Source: Nocardioides kribbensis (GTDB taxonomy: Bacteria > Actinomycetota > Actinomycetes > Propionibacteriales > Nocardioidaceae). Taken from it: 64,000 nucleotides of DNA. The position numbers and the translations under genes were made by a program. Below the pieces are notes generated by a model. The model ran no database searches. It worked only from the letters and a program-made list of their open reading frames with translations, and was not told the origin of the DNA. Shown piece by piece: positions 40,731 through 49,880 of this stretch (its first letter is position 1; every line of letters starts with the position of its first letter). The stretch covers positions 248,001 to 312,000 of the forward strand of contig NZ_JADCLL010000004.1 in NCBI RefSeq assembly GCF_015070375.1. Direction: 5' to 3'.

Positions 40731-42061
40731 TGTGCACGCCCACTCCCCGCGGCCACTGCGACCACCACGACAGCCACGAGGAGCGCCCCTTCGCCCGCGG
40801 CCTCGGCGAGCTGCGCACCGGTCGGCGTACGGCGATCACGGCCGGCGCCGCCGGACTGCTCTTCTCCACCCTCGCCGGCACACAGGTCGCCCGGGCCGCC
40901 GGCGGGGCCGACACCCGCAGGCGGGCCTACGTGCTCGTCGTCGACGGCTGCCGGCCCGAGGAGATCGACAGCGGCCTGACCCCGAACCTCCACGCCCTCC
41001 GCGAGGGCGGACTGCGCTTCCCGCGCGCCTCCTCCATGCCGGTCATGGAGACCATCCCCAACCACGTGATGATGATGACCGGCCAGCGCCCCGACCGCAC
41101 CGGCGTGCCGGCCAACGCGATCCTCGACCGCGAGCTCGGCGCGATCCGCGACATGGACCGCGCCAGCGACATCAAGGTGCCGACGGTGATCGAGCGGCTC
41201 AACCGCCGCGGCCTGCGCACGGGCACGGTGCTGTCGAAGGAGTACCTCTACGGCGTCTTCGGCGAGCGCGCCACCCACCGCTGGGAGCCGATGCCGATCG
41301 TCCCGGTGGCCGGCTACGCCCCCGACGTCTTCACCATGCAGGCCACGCTCGCGATGCTGGAGGAGTTCGACCCGCACCTGGTCTTCGTCAACCTCGGCGA
41401 CATCGACCGCTTCGGCCACTCCGACCTCACCGGCACGACCCTCCAGCTCGCGCGCCGCACCGCACTGGCGGCCACCGACGCCCTGGTCGTTCGGTTCGTC
41501 GAGGAGCTCAAGAGCTCGGGCCGCTGGGAGCACTCGATGCTCGTGGTGCTCGCCGACCACTCGATGGACTGGTCGCTGCCCACCCAGGTCGTCTCGCTGC
41601 AGGCCCCGCTCGAGGCCGACCCCCTCCTCGCCGGCAACGTCGTCATCGCCGACAACGGCGGCGCCGACCTCGTCTACTGGACCGGCCCGTCGAGCCGGCG
41701 CGCCGAGGCCGTACGCCGCATCCGCGCGATCGCGGAGGAGACCGAGGGCGTGCTGAGGGCGTGGGACCGCCGCGCCGAGTGGCTGCGCCTGGGCCCCGAG
41801 GCCGGCGACGTCGTGGTCTTCTGCCGGGCGGGGTGGCGCTTCAGCGACCCCGACCCGTTGACCTCCAACCCGATCCCCGGCAACCACGGCCACCCGGCCA
41901 CCCGGGCCATCCCGTTCTTCCTCGCCGGCGGCCACCCGCGGGTGCCGCGGGGGAAGGCGTCCTCGGCCCACGCCCGCACCCTCGACGTGGCCCCCACCGT
42001 GGCGTCGTTCTTCGGGCTGCCATCAGGAGCGGCGCTCTACGAGGGTCGCGCCCGGATCTGA
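40730..42061 (+). CDS. Alkaline-phosphatase-superfamily phosphodiesterase/nucleotide pyrophosphatase
   Basis: 443 residues. A His-rich N-terminus (CTPTPRGHCDHHDSHEE) precedes a Tat-like signal (GRRTAITAGAAGLLFSTLAGT). The type I phosphodiesterase core is visible: YVLVVDGCRPEEID, MPVMETIPNHVMMMTGQRPDRTG with the Thr nucleophile region, VNLGDIDRFGHSD, VVLADHSMDWS and a late GNHGHP. It should cleave phosphodiester or pyrophosphate bonds of exported substrates, working with the PhoD encoded just upstream. ATG overlaps the phoD stop, so the two are coupled. Confidence 0.85.
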   Translation: MCTPTPRGHCDHHDSHEERPFARGLGELRTGRRTAITAGAAGLLFSTLAGTQVARAAGGADTRRRAYVLVVDGCRPEEIDSGLTPNLHALREGGLRFPRASSMPVMETIPNHVMMMTGQRPDRTGVPANAILDRELGAIRDMDRASDIKVPTVIERLNRRGLRTGTVLSKEYLYGVFGERATHRWEPMPIVPVAGYAPDVFTMQATLAMLEEFDPHLVFVNLGDIDRFGHSDLTGTTLQLARRTALAATDALVVRFVEELKSSGRWEHSMLVVLADHSMDWSLPTQVVSLQAPLEADPLLAGNVVIADNGGADLVYWTGPSSRRAEAVRRIRAIAEETEGVLRAWDRRAEWLRLGPEAGDVVVFCRAGWRFSDPDPLTSNPIPGNHGHPATRAIPFFLAGGHPRVPRGKASSAHARTLDVAPTVASFFGLPSGAALYEGRARI

Positions 42062-42065
42062 GCCC

Positions 42066-44105
42066 TCAGCCGGCGGCAAGGCGCGCGAGGGCCTTGCGGA
42101 CCACGGCCGGGTCGGTCGTGGTCCACATCGGCGGCAGGCTGGCCTTGAGGAAGCCGCCGTAGCGGGCGGTGGCCAGCCGGGGGTCGAGCACGGCCACGAC
42201 GCCGCGGTCGCTGGTGGTGCGGATGAGCCGGCCGGCGCCCTGGGCCATGAGCAGGGCGGCGTGGGTGGCGGCGACCTGCATGAAGCCGTTGCCGCCGGCC
42301 TTGTCGGCGGCGCGCTGCCGGGCGCTCATCAGCGGGTCGTCGGGCCGCGGGAAGGGGATCCGGTCGATGAGCACGAGCTGGCAGGTCTCGCCGGGCACGT
42401 CGAGGCCCTGCCACAGCGTGAGCGTGCCGAAGAGGCAGGTGTGGGGGTCGGAGACGAACTGCTTGGCCAGCTCGGGCAGCTGGGCGTCGCCCTGCGCCAG
42501 CGTGGTCAGGTGCGGCAGCCGCTCGCGCACCGCCTCGGCCGCGGCCTCGGCGGCCCGGCGGCTGGAGAAGAGCCCGAGGGTGCGGCCGTCGGCGGCGTCG
42601 ACGAGGTCGACGATCTCGTCGAGCTGGGCCTGCGCGAGACCGTCGCGCCCCGGGGGCGGCAGGTGGCGGGCGACGTAGAGGATCGCCTGCTGGCCGTAGT
42701 CGAAGGGGCTGCCGACGTCGATACCGCGCCAGGGCAGCGCTCCCGAGCCGGTGACGTCGCTGCCGACGTCGACGCGCTCGGAGGGCTTGAGGCCCACGCC
42801 GGTCGCGACGTTGTTGAAGTCGCCGCCGAGCATGAGGGTGGCGCTGGTGAAGACCACCGTCTTCTCCGAGAGCAGCTTGTCGCGCATCGGGCCCCACACC
42901 TGCAGCGGCGCGACGTGGAGCCGCGGAGGGATGCGGGAGGCGCCGGCCTGGCCGCCCTCGTTGAGCCAGAGCACGTCGTGCTCGGAGAGACCCGCCATCC
43001 GCTCGGCGGTGGTGAAGACCTCCTGCACCGAGCCACGGGCCTGCGCGCGCCCGGCGTCGCCGCCCTCGCCGGCCTCCTTCTGCTCGCGGGGGTAGGCCGA
43101 CAGGCAGGTGCGCGCGGCGTCGCGCACCAGCTCGAGGGCGTCGCCGAGCTGCTGCGGCAGCTGCTCGAAGCGCCCCGGGGTGGAGGCGTCCATGGCGTCG
43201 CGCAGCGCGCCGGCGGCGTCGGCGAGGTCGTCGGCCTCGCTGCCGTCGACCCAGCGCTGGGAGCGGCGCGCGGCGCGCTCGACGTCGCCGACGGCCAGCT
43301 CGTCGGTGGCGGCCTGGGTGACCCGGGCGGTGAGCTCGTGGGCCTCGTCGATGACCACCGCGTCGTAGTCGGGGATCATCGGCACGCCCTCGATGGCGTC
43401 GATGGCCAGCAGCGAGTGGTTGGTGACGATGAGGTGGGAGCGCTGGGCCTTCTCGCGCGCGAGCTCGACGAAGCACTCCTGGCCGAAGGGGCACTTGCTG
43501 GCGCCCAGGCAGTCACGGTGGCCGACGCTGACCTGGCGCCACTCGCGGTCGGTGTGGCGCGGCGCGGCGTCGCGCTCGCCCGACCCGCCCTGCTCGGCCT
43601 CCTCCTCGGCCCAGGCCCGCAGCTCGAGCACCTTCTGGCCCATCGAGCCCTCGGGCATCTGCACGAGCGCGCCCTGGTCGTCGGGCACCCCCTCGCGGAT
43701 GCGGTGGAGGCAGGCGTAGTTGGAGCGGCCCTTGAGCACGGCGTAGGAGGTGTCGACGCCGGGCTGGTCCTTGACCGCCTCGACCAGGCGGGGCAGGTCG
43801 CGCTCCACGAGCTGGTGCTGCAGGGCCAGGGTGGCGGTGGCGACGACCACCCGGCCGTCGTGGACCAGGGACGGCACGAGGTAGCCCAGCGACTTGCCGG
43901 TGCCGGTGCCGGCCTGGACGAGCAGGTGCTCCTCCGACTCCAGCGCGCGCGAGACGGCCTCGGCCATCTGCACCTGACCCGCCCGCTCCTGCCCTCCGAG
44001 CGCGGCCACGGCCGCCGACAGCACCCGGGTGACCGCGCGGGCGTCGCCGGGGCTCGCGGCGGGCGCCGCGGGGGCGGTCTGGCTGGGGGCGGGGGTCTGC
44101 GGCAC
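42066..44105 (-). CDS. dinG: DinG-family ATP-dependent DNA helicase
   Basis: 679 residues. Superfamily 2 (XPD-like) helicase: LVQAGTGTGKSLGYLVPSL (Walker A), VVIDEAHELTARV (DEAH box), VFTSATLMLGGD, and motif VI at AAGAGRLIR-type MAQGAGRLIRTTSD. Four Cys (YACLHR, RDCLGASKCPFGQEC) can hold a 4Fe-4S cluster. It unwinds DNA, D-loops and R-loops 5' to 3'. It is in the conserved lexA-hflX neighbourhood of actinobacteria. GTG start at 44105. Confidence 0.92.
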   Translation of the reverse strand: MPQTPAPSQTAPAAPAASPGDARAVTRVLSAAVAALGGQERAGQVQMAEAVSRALESEEHLLVQAGTGTGKSLGYLVPSLVHDGRVVVATATLALQHQLVERDLPRLVEAVKDQPGVDTSYAVLKGRSNYACLHRIREGVPDDQGALVQMPEGSMGQKVLELRAWAEEEAEQGGSGERDAAPRHTDREWRQVSVGHRDCLGASKCPFGQECFVELAREKAQRSHLIVTNHSLLAIDAIEGVPMIPDYDAVVIDEAHELTARVTQAATDELAVGDVERAARRSQRWVDGSEADDLADAAGALRDAMDASTPGRFEQLPQQLGDALELVRDAARTCLSAYPREQKEAGEGGDAGRAQARGSVQEVFTTAERMAGLSEHDVLWLNEGGQAGASRIPPRLHVAPLQVWGPMRDKLLSEKTVVFTSATLMLGGDFNNVATGVGLKPSERVDVGSDVTGSGALPWRGIDVGSPFDYGQQAILYVARHLPPPGRDGLAQAQLDEIVDLVDAADGRTLGLFSSRRAAEAAAEAVRERLPHLTTLAQGDAQLPELAKQFVSDPHTCLFGTLTLWQGLDVPGETCQLVLIDRIPFPRPDDPLMSARQRAADKAGGNGFMQVAATHAALLMAQGAGRLIRTTSDRGVVAVLDPRLATARYGGFLKASLPPMWTTTDPAVVRKALARLAAG

Positions 44106-44216
44106 CAGAGAACCCTAACCGCGCTCGCCGACAGCCCGACGGGCCCCGAGCGGCACCGGTGGAGAACCCCCGTCGGGCCGGGGCCGCACCGGCGCCGCAC
44201 CACCTAGGCTGCCGAG

Positions 44217-45116
44217 GTGGACACCCTCACCGACACCCTGACGCTGGCCGACGGCCGCACCCTGGAGCACCTCACCGGCGGCGACCCCGACGGCTTCCCG
44301 TGGCTCTACCACTCCGGCTCCCCCAGCGCGGCCGTCGCCTACGCCCCCGTCGACGAGGCCGCGCGCCAGGCGGGGCTGCGCCTGATCACCTTCTCCCGGG
44401 CCGGCTACGGCGGCTCGAGCCCCCGGCGTCCCGAGCAGGGCCCGCCGCGCATGGCCGACGACGTCGCCGACGCCGTCGAGCTGCTCGAGCACCTCGGCGT
44501 CGACGAGCTGGTGACCCTCGGCTGGTCGGGCGGCGGGCCGCGCGCCCTGGCCACCGCGGCGCTGCTGCCCGGGCGCTGCCGGGCCGCGGCCACCCTGGCA
44601 GGGGTGGCGCCGCACGACGGCGCGGGGCTCGACTGGTCGGCGGGCATGGCCCCGGAGAACGTCGCGGAGTACACCGCGGCCGCCGCGGGGCCCGAGGCCT
44701 ACGCCGCCTACCTCGAGCGCGAGTTCCTGCCGGTGCTCCAGGCCTCCCCCGCCGACCTCACCGAGGCGATGGGCGGTCTGCTCACCCCCGTCGACCAGGC
44801 GGCCCTCGACGACACCTACGCCGAGTGGCTGGCCGAGACCTTCCGCCGCGCGGGCGCCCAGGGGGTGGTCGGGGTGCGCGACGACGGCCTGGCCTGCGTC
44901 GCGCCGTGGGGCTTCGACCTGGCCTCGATCACCGTGCCGGTGGCGGTCTGGCAGGGCCGCGAGGACGCGATGGTCCCCTACTCCCACGGCGCGTGGCTGG
45001 CCGAGCACGTGCCCGGCGCGCGGGCGCACCTGTTCGAGGACGAGGGCCACCTGTCGCTGGTGGCGCGCCTCGACGAGGTGCTGGCCGACCTCACCGGGCT
45101 GGCTGGCCTGCGGTGA
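44217..45116 (+). CDS. Alpha/beta hydrolase
   Basis: 299 residues. FPWLYHSGSPSAAVA forms the oxyanion region, LGWSGGGPRALATAA the nucleophile elbow (Ser), and DEGHLSLV the catalytic His; WQGREDAMVPY supplies the Asp. It belongs to the broad haloperoxidase/esterase-like group; the substrate is unknown. GTG start with a weak ribosome site. It overlaps the convergent SGNH gene by 26 nt at the 3' ends. Confidence 0.85.
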   Translation: MDTLTDTLTLADGRTLEHLTGGDPDGFPWLYHSGSPSAAVAYAPVDEAARQAGLRLITFSRAGYGGSSPRRPEQGPPRMADDVADAVELLEHLGVDELVTLGWSGGGPRALATAALLPGRCRAAATLAGVAPHDGAGLDWSAGMAPENVAEYTAAAAGPEAYAAYLEREFLPVLQASPADLTEAMGGLLTPVDQAALDDTYAEWLAETFRRAGAQGVVGVRDDGLACVAPWGFDLASITVPVAVWQGREDAMVPYSHGAWLAEHVPGARAHLFEDEGHLSLVARLDEVLADLTGLAGLR

Positions 45117-45819
45117 GCGCCGCGGCGACGTGGTCGCCGAAGACCCGGTGGCCCTCGGGCGTGAGGTGCAGCCGGTCGGGCAGGTAGGTCAGGTCGAGCC
45201 CCGAGGTGGCGACGTACGCCGCTCCGTGGGCGCGGGCCAGCTCGCCCAGCAGCGCGTCGACGCGGGGCACCGCGGCGGCGCGCTCGGGCGCGAGCGGCGG
45301 GCCGACCACGACCACGCGGTGGCCCTCGAGACCGGCCAGCAGCCGCTCGAAGCCGGCCGCGATCTCGCCCGAGGGCTGGTCGACGTCGTTGAGGCCGCCC
45401 TCGAGCACCACGACGGCGTCGTCGGCGCCGGCGGGGTCGTCGGCGGCGAGGCGGGCCAGCGCCTCGGGGGCGCGGCGGTCGTAGGCGACCCGGGCGCCGC
45501 AGGAGGAGGCACCGGGGCTGAAGCCGGAGCCGGAGAAGCCCGCCACGTGCACCTCGCCGGGCAGCCGGGCGGGCCACGACGTGGTGAGGTCGTCGAGGCC
45601 GAGGCCGGCGGAGTAGGAGTCACCCACGACGAGCACCGGCGCGCCGCTGCCGGAGACGGCCGCGGCGCGGGCGGCCGACTGCGCGGCGAAGGTCTCGCAG
45701 CGCGAGGCGCCCTCACCGGTCGCGCCGGCCCCCAGCCACAGCGGCAGCGTCGCCACGACGGCGCCGAGCCCGGCCACGCCGGCGAGCAGGCGCCGACGGC
45801 GCGTCCCGAGGATCCCCAC
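45091..45819 (-). CDS. SGNH/GDSL-type hydrolase with N-terminal membrane anchor
   Basis: 242 residues. An Arg-rich N-region and hydrophobic helix (RRRRLLAGVAGLGAVVATLPLWLG) form a signal anchor. The catalytic domain shows LVVGDSYSAGLG (Ser nucleophile), GFSGSGFSPG (Gly), GGLNDVD (Asn) and the C-terminal YLPDRLHLTPEGHRVFGD (Asp/His). These are esterases or acyl-ester hydrolases of the cell envelope. GTG 45819 gives the best signal; an upstream GTG at 45858 is possible. Its 3' end overlaps the neighbouring hydrolase gene. Confidence 0.82.
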   Translation of the reverse strand: MGILGTRRRRLLAGVAGLGAVVATLPLWLGAGATGEGASRCETFAAQSAARAAAVSGSGAPVLVVGDSYSAGLGLDDLTTSWPARLPGEVHVAGFSGSGFSPGASSCGARVAYDRRAPEALARLAADDPAGADDAVVVLEGGLNDVDQPSGEIAAGFERLLAGLEGHRVVVVGPPLAPERAAAVPRVDALLGELARAHGAAYVATSGLDLTYLPDRLHLTPEGHRVFGDHVAAALTAGQPAR

Positions 45820-45872
45820 GCGACCAGGGTGCGGCACGACCCGGGGGCCGCGCAGCACATCGGGACCGGTCG

Positions 45873-47417
45873 TTACCCGATCGTGGCGGTGCCGACGCCC
45901 GCGTCGAGGAGGTAGGGCGCGAGCTCGCCGGCCAGCGCCTCGGTCGCGCGGCCGCGCACGACGGACCCGTCGGCGGTGTGCTCGATGCTGTCGATCTCGC
46001 CCTCCTGGTGCAGCCGGTTGACCAGGTCGCCCCGGTCGTAGGGCAGCAGCGCCTCGAAGGCGACCTCCGGGTGGGGCAGCTCGGCCTCGATCACGGCCAG
46101 GGCCTCGGCGATGCCCTCGCCGGTGCGGGCGGAGACGACCACGGAGTGGGGCTCACGGGCCCGCAGCCGGGCGATGACCATGGGGTCGGCCGCGTCGGCC
46201 TTGTTGATGACCACCAGCTCGGGCACGTCGCCGGCGTCGATCTCCGCCAGTACCTCCCGCACGGCGGCCAGCTGGCCCTCGGGGTCGGGGTGGGAGCCGT
46301 CGACGACGTGGAGCAGCAGGTCGGCGTCGGCCACCTCCTCCAGCGTGGAGCGGAAGGACTCGACCAGCTGGTGGGGCAGGTGGCGCACGAAGCCGACGGT
46401 GTCGCTCATCGTGTAGACGCGACCGTCGGAGGTCGTGGTGCGGCGCGTGGTCGGGTCGAGGGTCGCGAAGAGCGAGTCCTCGACGAGCACGCCGGCGCTG
46501 GTGAGCCGGTTGAGCAGGGAGGACTTGCCGGCGTTGGTGTAGCCGGCGATCGCGACCGCGGGGATCTGGTGGCGCTTGCGGTCGGCCCGCTTGGTGTCGC
46601 GGGTGCCCTTCATCTCCTTGAGCTCGCGGCGCAGCTTGGCGATCTTGGTGTTGATGCGGCGGCGGTCGGTCTCGATCTTGGTCTCACCCGGACCGCGACC
46701 ACCGATGCCGGCGCCGGCGGCGACCCGGCCACCGGCCTGGCGCGAGAGGTTGCCACCCCAGCCGCGCAGGCGCTGCTTCATGTAGTTGAGCTGGGCCAGC
46801 TCGGTCTGGGCCTGGCCCTCCTTGGACTTCGCGTGCTGGGCGAAGATGTCGAGGATCAGCGCCGTGCGGTCGACGACCTTGACCTTGAGCCGGTCCTCGA
46901 GGTTCCTCAGCTGGCTGGGGGCCAGCTCGCCGTCGCAGATGACGGTGTCGGCGCCGGTGGCCGCGACGATCTCCTTGAGGCCCTCCACCTTGCCGCGACC
47001 GACGTACGTCGCCGGGTCGGGCGACTGGCGACGCTGGTAGATCGCGTCGAGGACCTCCGAGCCCGCGGTCTCGGCCAGCAGCGCCAGCTCGGCCATGGAG
47101 TTCTCGGCGTCCTGCGTGGTGCCCTCGGTCCACACCCCGACCAGCACGACGCGCTCGAGGCGCAGCTGGCGGTACTCGACCTCGGTGATGTCCTCGAGCT
47201 CGGTGCGCAGGCTGGCCACGCTGCGCAGCTGGTGACGCTCGGCGAGGTCCATGGCGCCCGTGGTGGGGTCGTCCTCCGGGTCGGGCCCGTCGGCGGCGTA
47301 GCCCGACTCGACGTCGGGGTCCTCCCAGTCGGCCGTCTCGGCCAGCGCGGAGTCGAGCCCGGAGTCGAGATCGGGCTCGAGGTCGGAGTCGAGGGTGAGG
47401 TCGTGTGCGTGGGTCAT
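45873..47417 (-). CDS. hflX: Ribosome-associated GTPase HflX
   Basis: 514 residues. An acidic N-terminal extension (DSDLEPDLDSGLDSALAET) of about 55 residues, the HflX domain (ERVVLVGVW, YVGRGKVEGLKE, ICDGELAPSQLRNLED), the linker GIGGRGPGETKIETDRR, and the G domain: AGYTNAGKSSLLNRL (G1), DTVGFVRHLP (G3), VINKADAAD (G4), VSARTGEG (G5). HflX splits stalled or hibernating 70S ribosomes. Position between dapF and lexA is the usual actinobacterial order. Confidence 0.95.
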   Translation of the reverse strand: MTHAHDLTLDSDLEPDLDSGLDSALAETADWEDPDVESGYAADGPDPEDDPTTGAMDLAERHQLRSVASLRTELEDITEVEYRQLRLERVVLVGVWTEGTTQDAENSMAELALLAETAGSEVLDAIYQRRQSPDPATYVGRGKVEGLKEIVAATGADTVICDGELAPSQLRNLEDRLKVKVVDRTALILDIFAQHAKSKEGQAQTELAQLNYMKQRLRGWGGNLSRQAGGRVAAGAGIGGRGPGETKIETDRRRINTKIAKLRRELKEMKGTRDTKRADRKRHQIPAVAIAGYTNAGKSSLLNRLTSAGVLVEDSLFATLDPTTRRTTTSDGRVYTMSDTVGFVRHLPHQLVESFRSTLEEVADADLLLHVVDGSHPDPEGQLAAVREVLAEIDAGDVPELVVINKADAADPMVIARLRAREPHSVVVSARTGEGIAEALAVIEAELPHPEVAFEALLPYDRGDLVNRLHQEGEIDSIEHTADGSVVRGRATEALAGELAPYLLDAGVGTATIG

Positions 47418-47520
47418 ATGCCTCCAGGGTAGGTGTGGGGGAACAACACCGCGAGCGGGTTTACTCCCCCGGCCGCACCGGATCCGCCCACCGGCGCCCG
47501 CGCTGCGCGATCATCGGCGG

Positions 47521-48228
47521 GTGCCCCACCCGACCGCTGCCGGCCCCGGTGCCGCGAGCCGCCCCGACGCCCCGGGCGCTCCCGGCGTCACCCGGCTGCC
47601 CTCCCACGGACCCGCCCTCGACACCGCTCTCGACGCGCTGCTCACGGGCCTGCGCGAGCGTGGGGCGCGGATGCTCGGCCTCACCGGCGCGCCCGGGGCC
47701 GGCAAGTCGACCTTCGCCGCGCTGCTGGCGGCGCGCTCGGGCGCGGCGGTCGTGCCGATGGACGGCTTCCACCTCGCCGACGTCGAGCTGCGGCGCCGCG
47801 GGCTCCTCGCGCGCAAGGGCGCACCGGAGACCTTCGACCCCGAGGGCTGCGCGGCGCTGCTGACCCGGGTGCGCGGCCGGGAGTCGCTGGTGATGGCACC
47901 GGCCTTCGAGCGCGGCCTGGAGCAGCCGCTGGCCGGCGCGCTGCCGGTGCCCGGCGGCGTCGACCTCGTGGTCGTGGAGGGCAACTACCTGCTGCTCGAC
48001 GGGGCCTGGGCCCGGGTGCACGACCAGCTCGACGCGGTGTGGCACCTGCGCGTCGCGGAGCCGCTGCGGCTCGCGCGCCTGGTGACGCGTCACGAGGAGT
48101 TCGGCAAGTCGCCCGCCGAGGCGCGGGCGTGGGTCGAGCGGGTCGACGGGCCCAACGCCCGGCTCGTGGAGGCTGCCGCGCCCCGCGCCGACCTCGTGCT
48201 GGACCTCAGCGACCTGCGGCTCGGCTGA
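47521..48228 (+). CDS. P-loop nucleoside/nucleotide kinase family protein
   Basis: 235 residues. LTGAPGAGKSTFAALLA is the Walker A, VVPMDGFHLADVELRRRG the uridine-kinase/pantothenate-kinase-like base motif, RKGAPETFDPEGCAALL and VVVEGNYLLLDGAW complete the family pattern, and RLVTRHEEFGKSPAEARAWVERVDGPN the lid. This group phosphorylates small metabolites such as sugars or nucleosides; the exact substrate is unknown. GTG start with a weak site, divergent from hflX (103 nt). Confidence 0.85.
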   Translation: MPHPTAAGPGAASRPDAPGAPGVTRLPSHGPALDTALDALLTGLRERGARMLGLTGAPGAGKSTFAALLAARSGAAVVPMDGFHLADVELRRRGLLARKGAPETFDPEGCAALLTRVRGRESLVMAPAFERGLEQPLAGALPVPGGVDLVVVEGNYLLLDGAWARVHDQLDAVWHLRVAEPLRLARLVTRHEEFGKSPAEARAWVERVDGPNARLVEAAAPRADLVLDLSDLRLG

Positions 48229-48246
48229 GCGGCCGCACCGGGCCGG

Positions 48247-48939
48247 TCAGGCGGTGACCCACTCCTCGCCGGCGAGGACCTGGGCGACGGGCGGGTCGAG
48301 GCGCACGGCGTCGGCGCCGAGCAGCGAGGCGACGCTGAACTGCGCGGCGTAGCCGTCGAAGTCCCCGCCGTGGCGCAGCATCGCGTGCTTGCCCTCCGGC
48401 ACCCGGATGAAGCCCACGTCGGTCGAGGCGGCGATGCGACGGGCGACGGCCTCGGCGTGCGAGGGCTGGGCGATGCGGTCCTGCTGGCCGTGCACCACCA
48501 GCACGCGGCGCCCCGGCAGCGGCACGCCGTCGGTCGGGTAGACCCACGGGTTGAGGGCCACCACGCTCACCACGCCGTCCTGCGCGCCGCCGAGGAGGGC
48601 GGCGCGGCCGCCGAGGGAGTGACCGACCAGGCCGACCGGCAGGTCGCCGTACTGCTCGCGCAGCCGGGCCATCGCCCAGCGCAGGTCGTCGAGGGGGGTG
48701 TGGTCGGCGGCCCAGCCCCGGTGGCTGTTGAGCAGACGTACGACGGCCAGGCGTCGGCCGCCCGCGCGGGCCACCCGCCGCGCGGTCGGCACCATGCGCA
48801 GCACCGAGAGCTGCGTGGGGCTGACCCGCGGGTCGCCCTGCCGGTTGGCGCCGCCGTGGAGCACGACCACGACGCCCTCGGGGTCGCGGGGGGCGTGGGT
48901 CGCCACGAGGCGGGGGGCGGCTTCCAGGGGACCGGTCAC
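48247..48939 (-). CDS. Alpha/beta hydrolase, dienelactone-hydrolase-like
   Basis: 230 residues. VVVVLHGGANRQG is the oxyanion segment, LVGHSLGGRAALLGG the nucleophile elbow, VVHGQQDRIAQPS the acid, and PEGKHAMLRHGGDF the His. Small esterases or lipases of this shape act on acyl or ester substrates in the cytoplasm. No signal peptide. Convergent with the kinase gene. Confidence 0.85.
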   Translation of the reverse strand: MTGPLEAAPRLVATHAPRDPEGVVVVLHGGANRQGDPRVSPTQLSVLRMVPTARRVARAGGRRLAVVRLLNSHRGWAADHTPLDDLRWAMARLREQYGDLPVGLVGHSLGGRAALLGGAQDGVVSVVALNPWVYPTDGVPLPGRRVLVVHGQQDRIAQPSHAEAVARRIAASTDVGFIRVPEGKHAMLRHGGDFDGYAAQFSVASLLGADAVRLDPPVAQVLAGEEWVTA

Positions 48940-49018
48940 CGCCCCAGTCTCCCGGGAGCGCTCAAGCCGCGCCCCACCCCGCCGGCCGAGGGAGGGCCGC
49001 CGCAGCGGCCCGGGAGCG

Positions 49019-49795
49019 TCACTTCGGAGGCATCCGGATGCCGCCGTCGACGCGGATGACCTCGGCGTTCATGTACGAGTTCGTGATCGTCTCGACCACC
49101 ATGCTGGCCAGCTCCTCGGGGCGACCCAGGCGGTGCGGGAAGAGCACGCTCTGGCCCAGCTTGGCCTTGAACGCCTCGGCGTCCTCGCCCTCGCCGTAGA
49201 TCGGGGTGTCGACCAGGCCCGGCGCGATGGTGTTGAGACGGATGCCGGAGGCCGAGAGGTCGCGCGCCACGGGCAGGGTCATGCCGACCACGCCGCCCTT
49301 GGAGGAGGAGTAGGCCGCCTGGCCGATCTGGCCGTCGAAGGCCGCGACGCTGGTCAGGTTGGCGATGGCGCCGCGGCAGCCGTCGGCGTCGGGCTCGTTG
49401 CGGCTCATCGCCGTGGCGGCGATCCGGGTCATGTCGAAGGTGCCGATGAGGTTGATCGCGATGACGCGGGTGTAGGCCTCGAGGTCGTGGGCGGAGTCGA
49501 ACTCCCCGTCGCGACCGATCGTGCGCTGCGCCCAGCCGATGCCGGCGGAGTTGACCACCGCGCGCAGCGGCGCGATCTGCGCCGCGGCGGTGACGGCGGC
49601 CTTGATCTGCTCGGTGTCGGTGACGTCGACCTGGGCGAAGACGCCCCCGATCTCGTGGGCCAGGGCCTCGCCCTTGTCGGCCTGGAGGTCGGCGACCACG
49701 ACGACCGCGCCCTTGGCGGCGAGCTGGCGGGCGGCGGCCGCGCCGATGCCCGACGCCCCGCCCGTGACGATGGCACTGCATCCGTTGATGTCCAT
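49019..49795 (-). CDS. Short-chain dehydrogenase/reductase (3-hydroxyacyl-CoA dehydrogenase type 2-like)
   Basis: 258 residues. [21 protein letters not shown] is the NAD(H) loop, VNSAGIG the NNAG-equivalent, [22 protein letters not shown] the catalytic Ser-Tyr-Lys, and [14 protein letters not shown] follows. The [15 protein letters not shown] stretch is typical of the HSD10-type branch that oxidises 3-hydroxy-2-methylbutyryl-CoA or related acyl-CoAs. ATG at 49795. Monocistronic by appearance. Confidence 0.88.
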   Translation of the reverse strand: MDINGCSAIVTGGASGIGAAAARQLAAKGAVVVVADLQADKGEALAHEIGGVFAQVDVTDTEQIKAAVTAAAQIAPLRAVVNSAGIGWAQRTIGRDGEFDSAHDLEAYTRVIAINLIGTFDMTRIAATAMSRNEPDADGCRGAIANLTSVAAFDGQIGQAAYSSSKGGVVGMTLPVARDLSASGIRLNTIAPGLVDTPIYGEGEDAEAFKAKLGQSVLFPHRLGRPEELASMVVETITNSYMNAEVIRVDGGIRMPPK

Positions 49796-49880
49796 GGCCG
49801 CGAGCATAGTGGGCGCGGAGTACCCGCTCCCACCTCCTGGTACTCCCGCGACAGCGCCGCTGTCACGGTCGGCGCGGGTG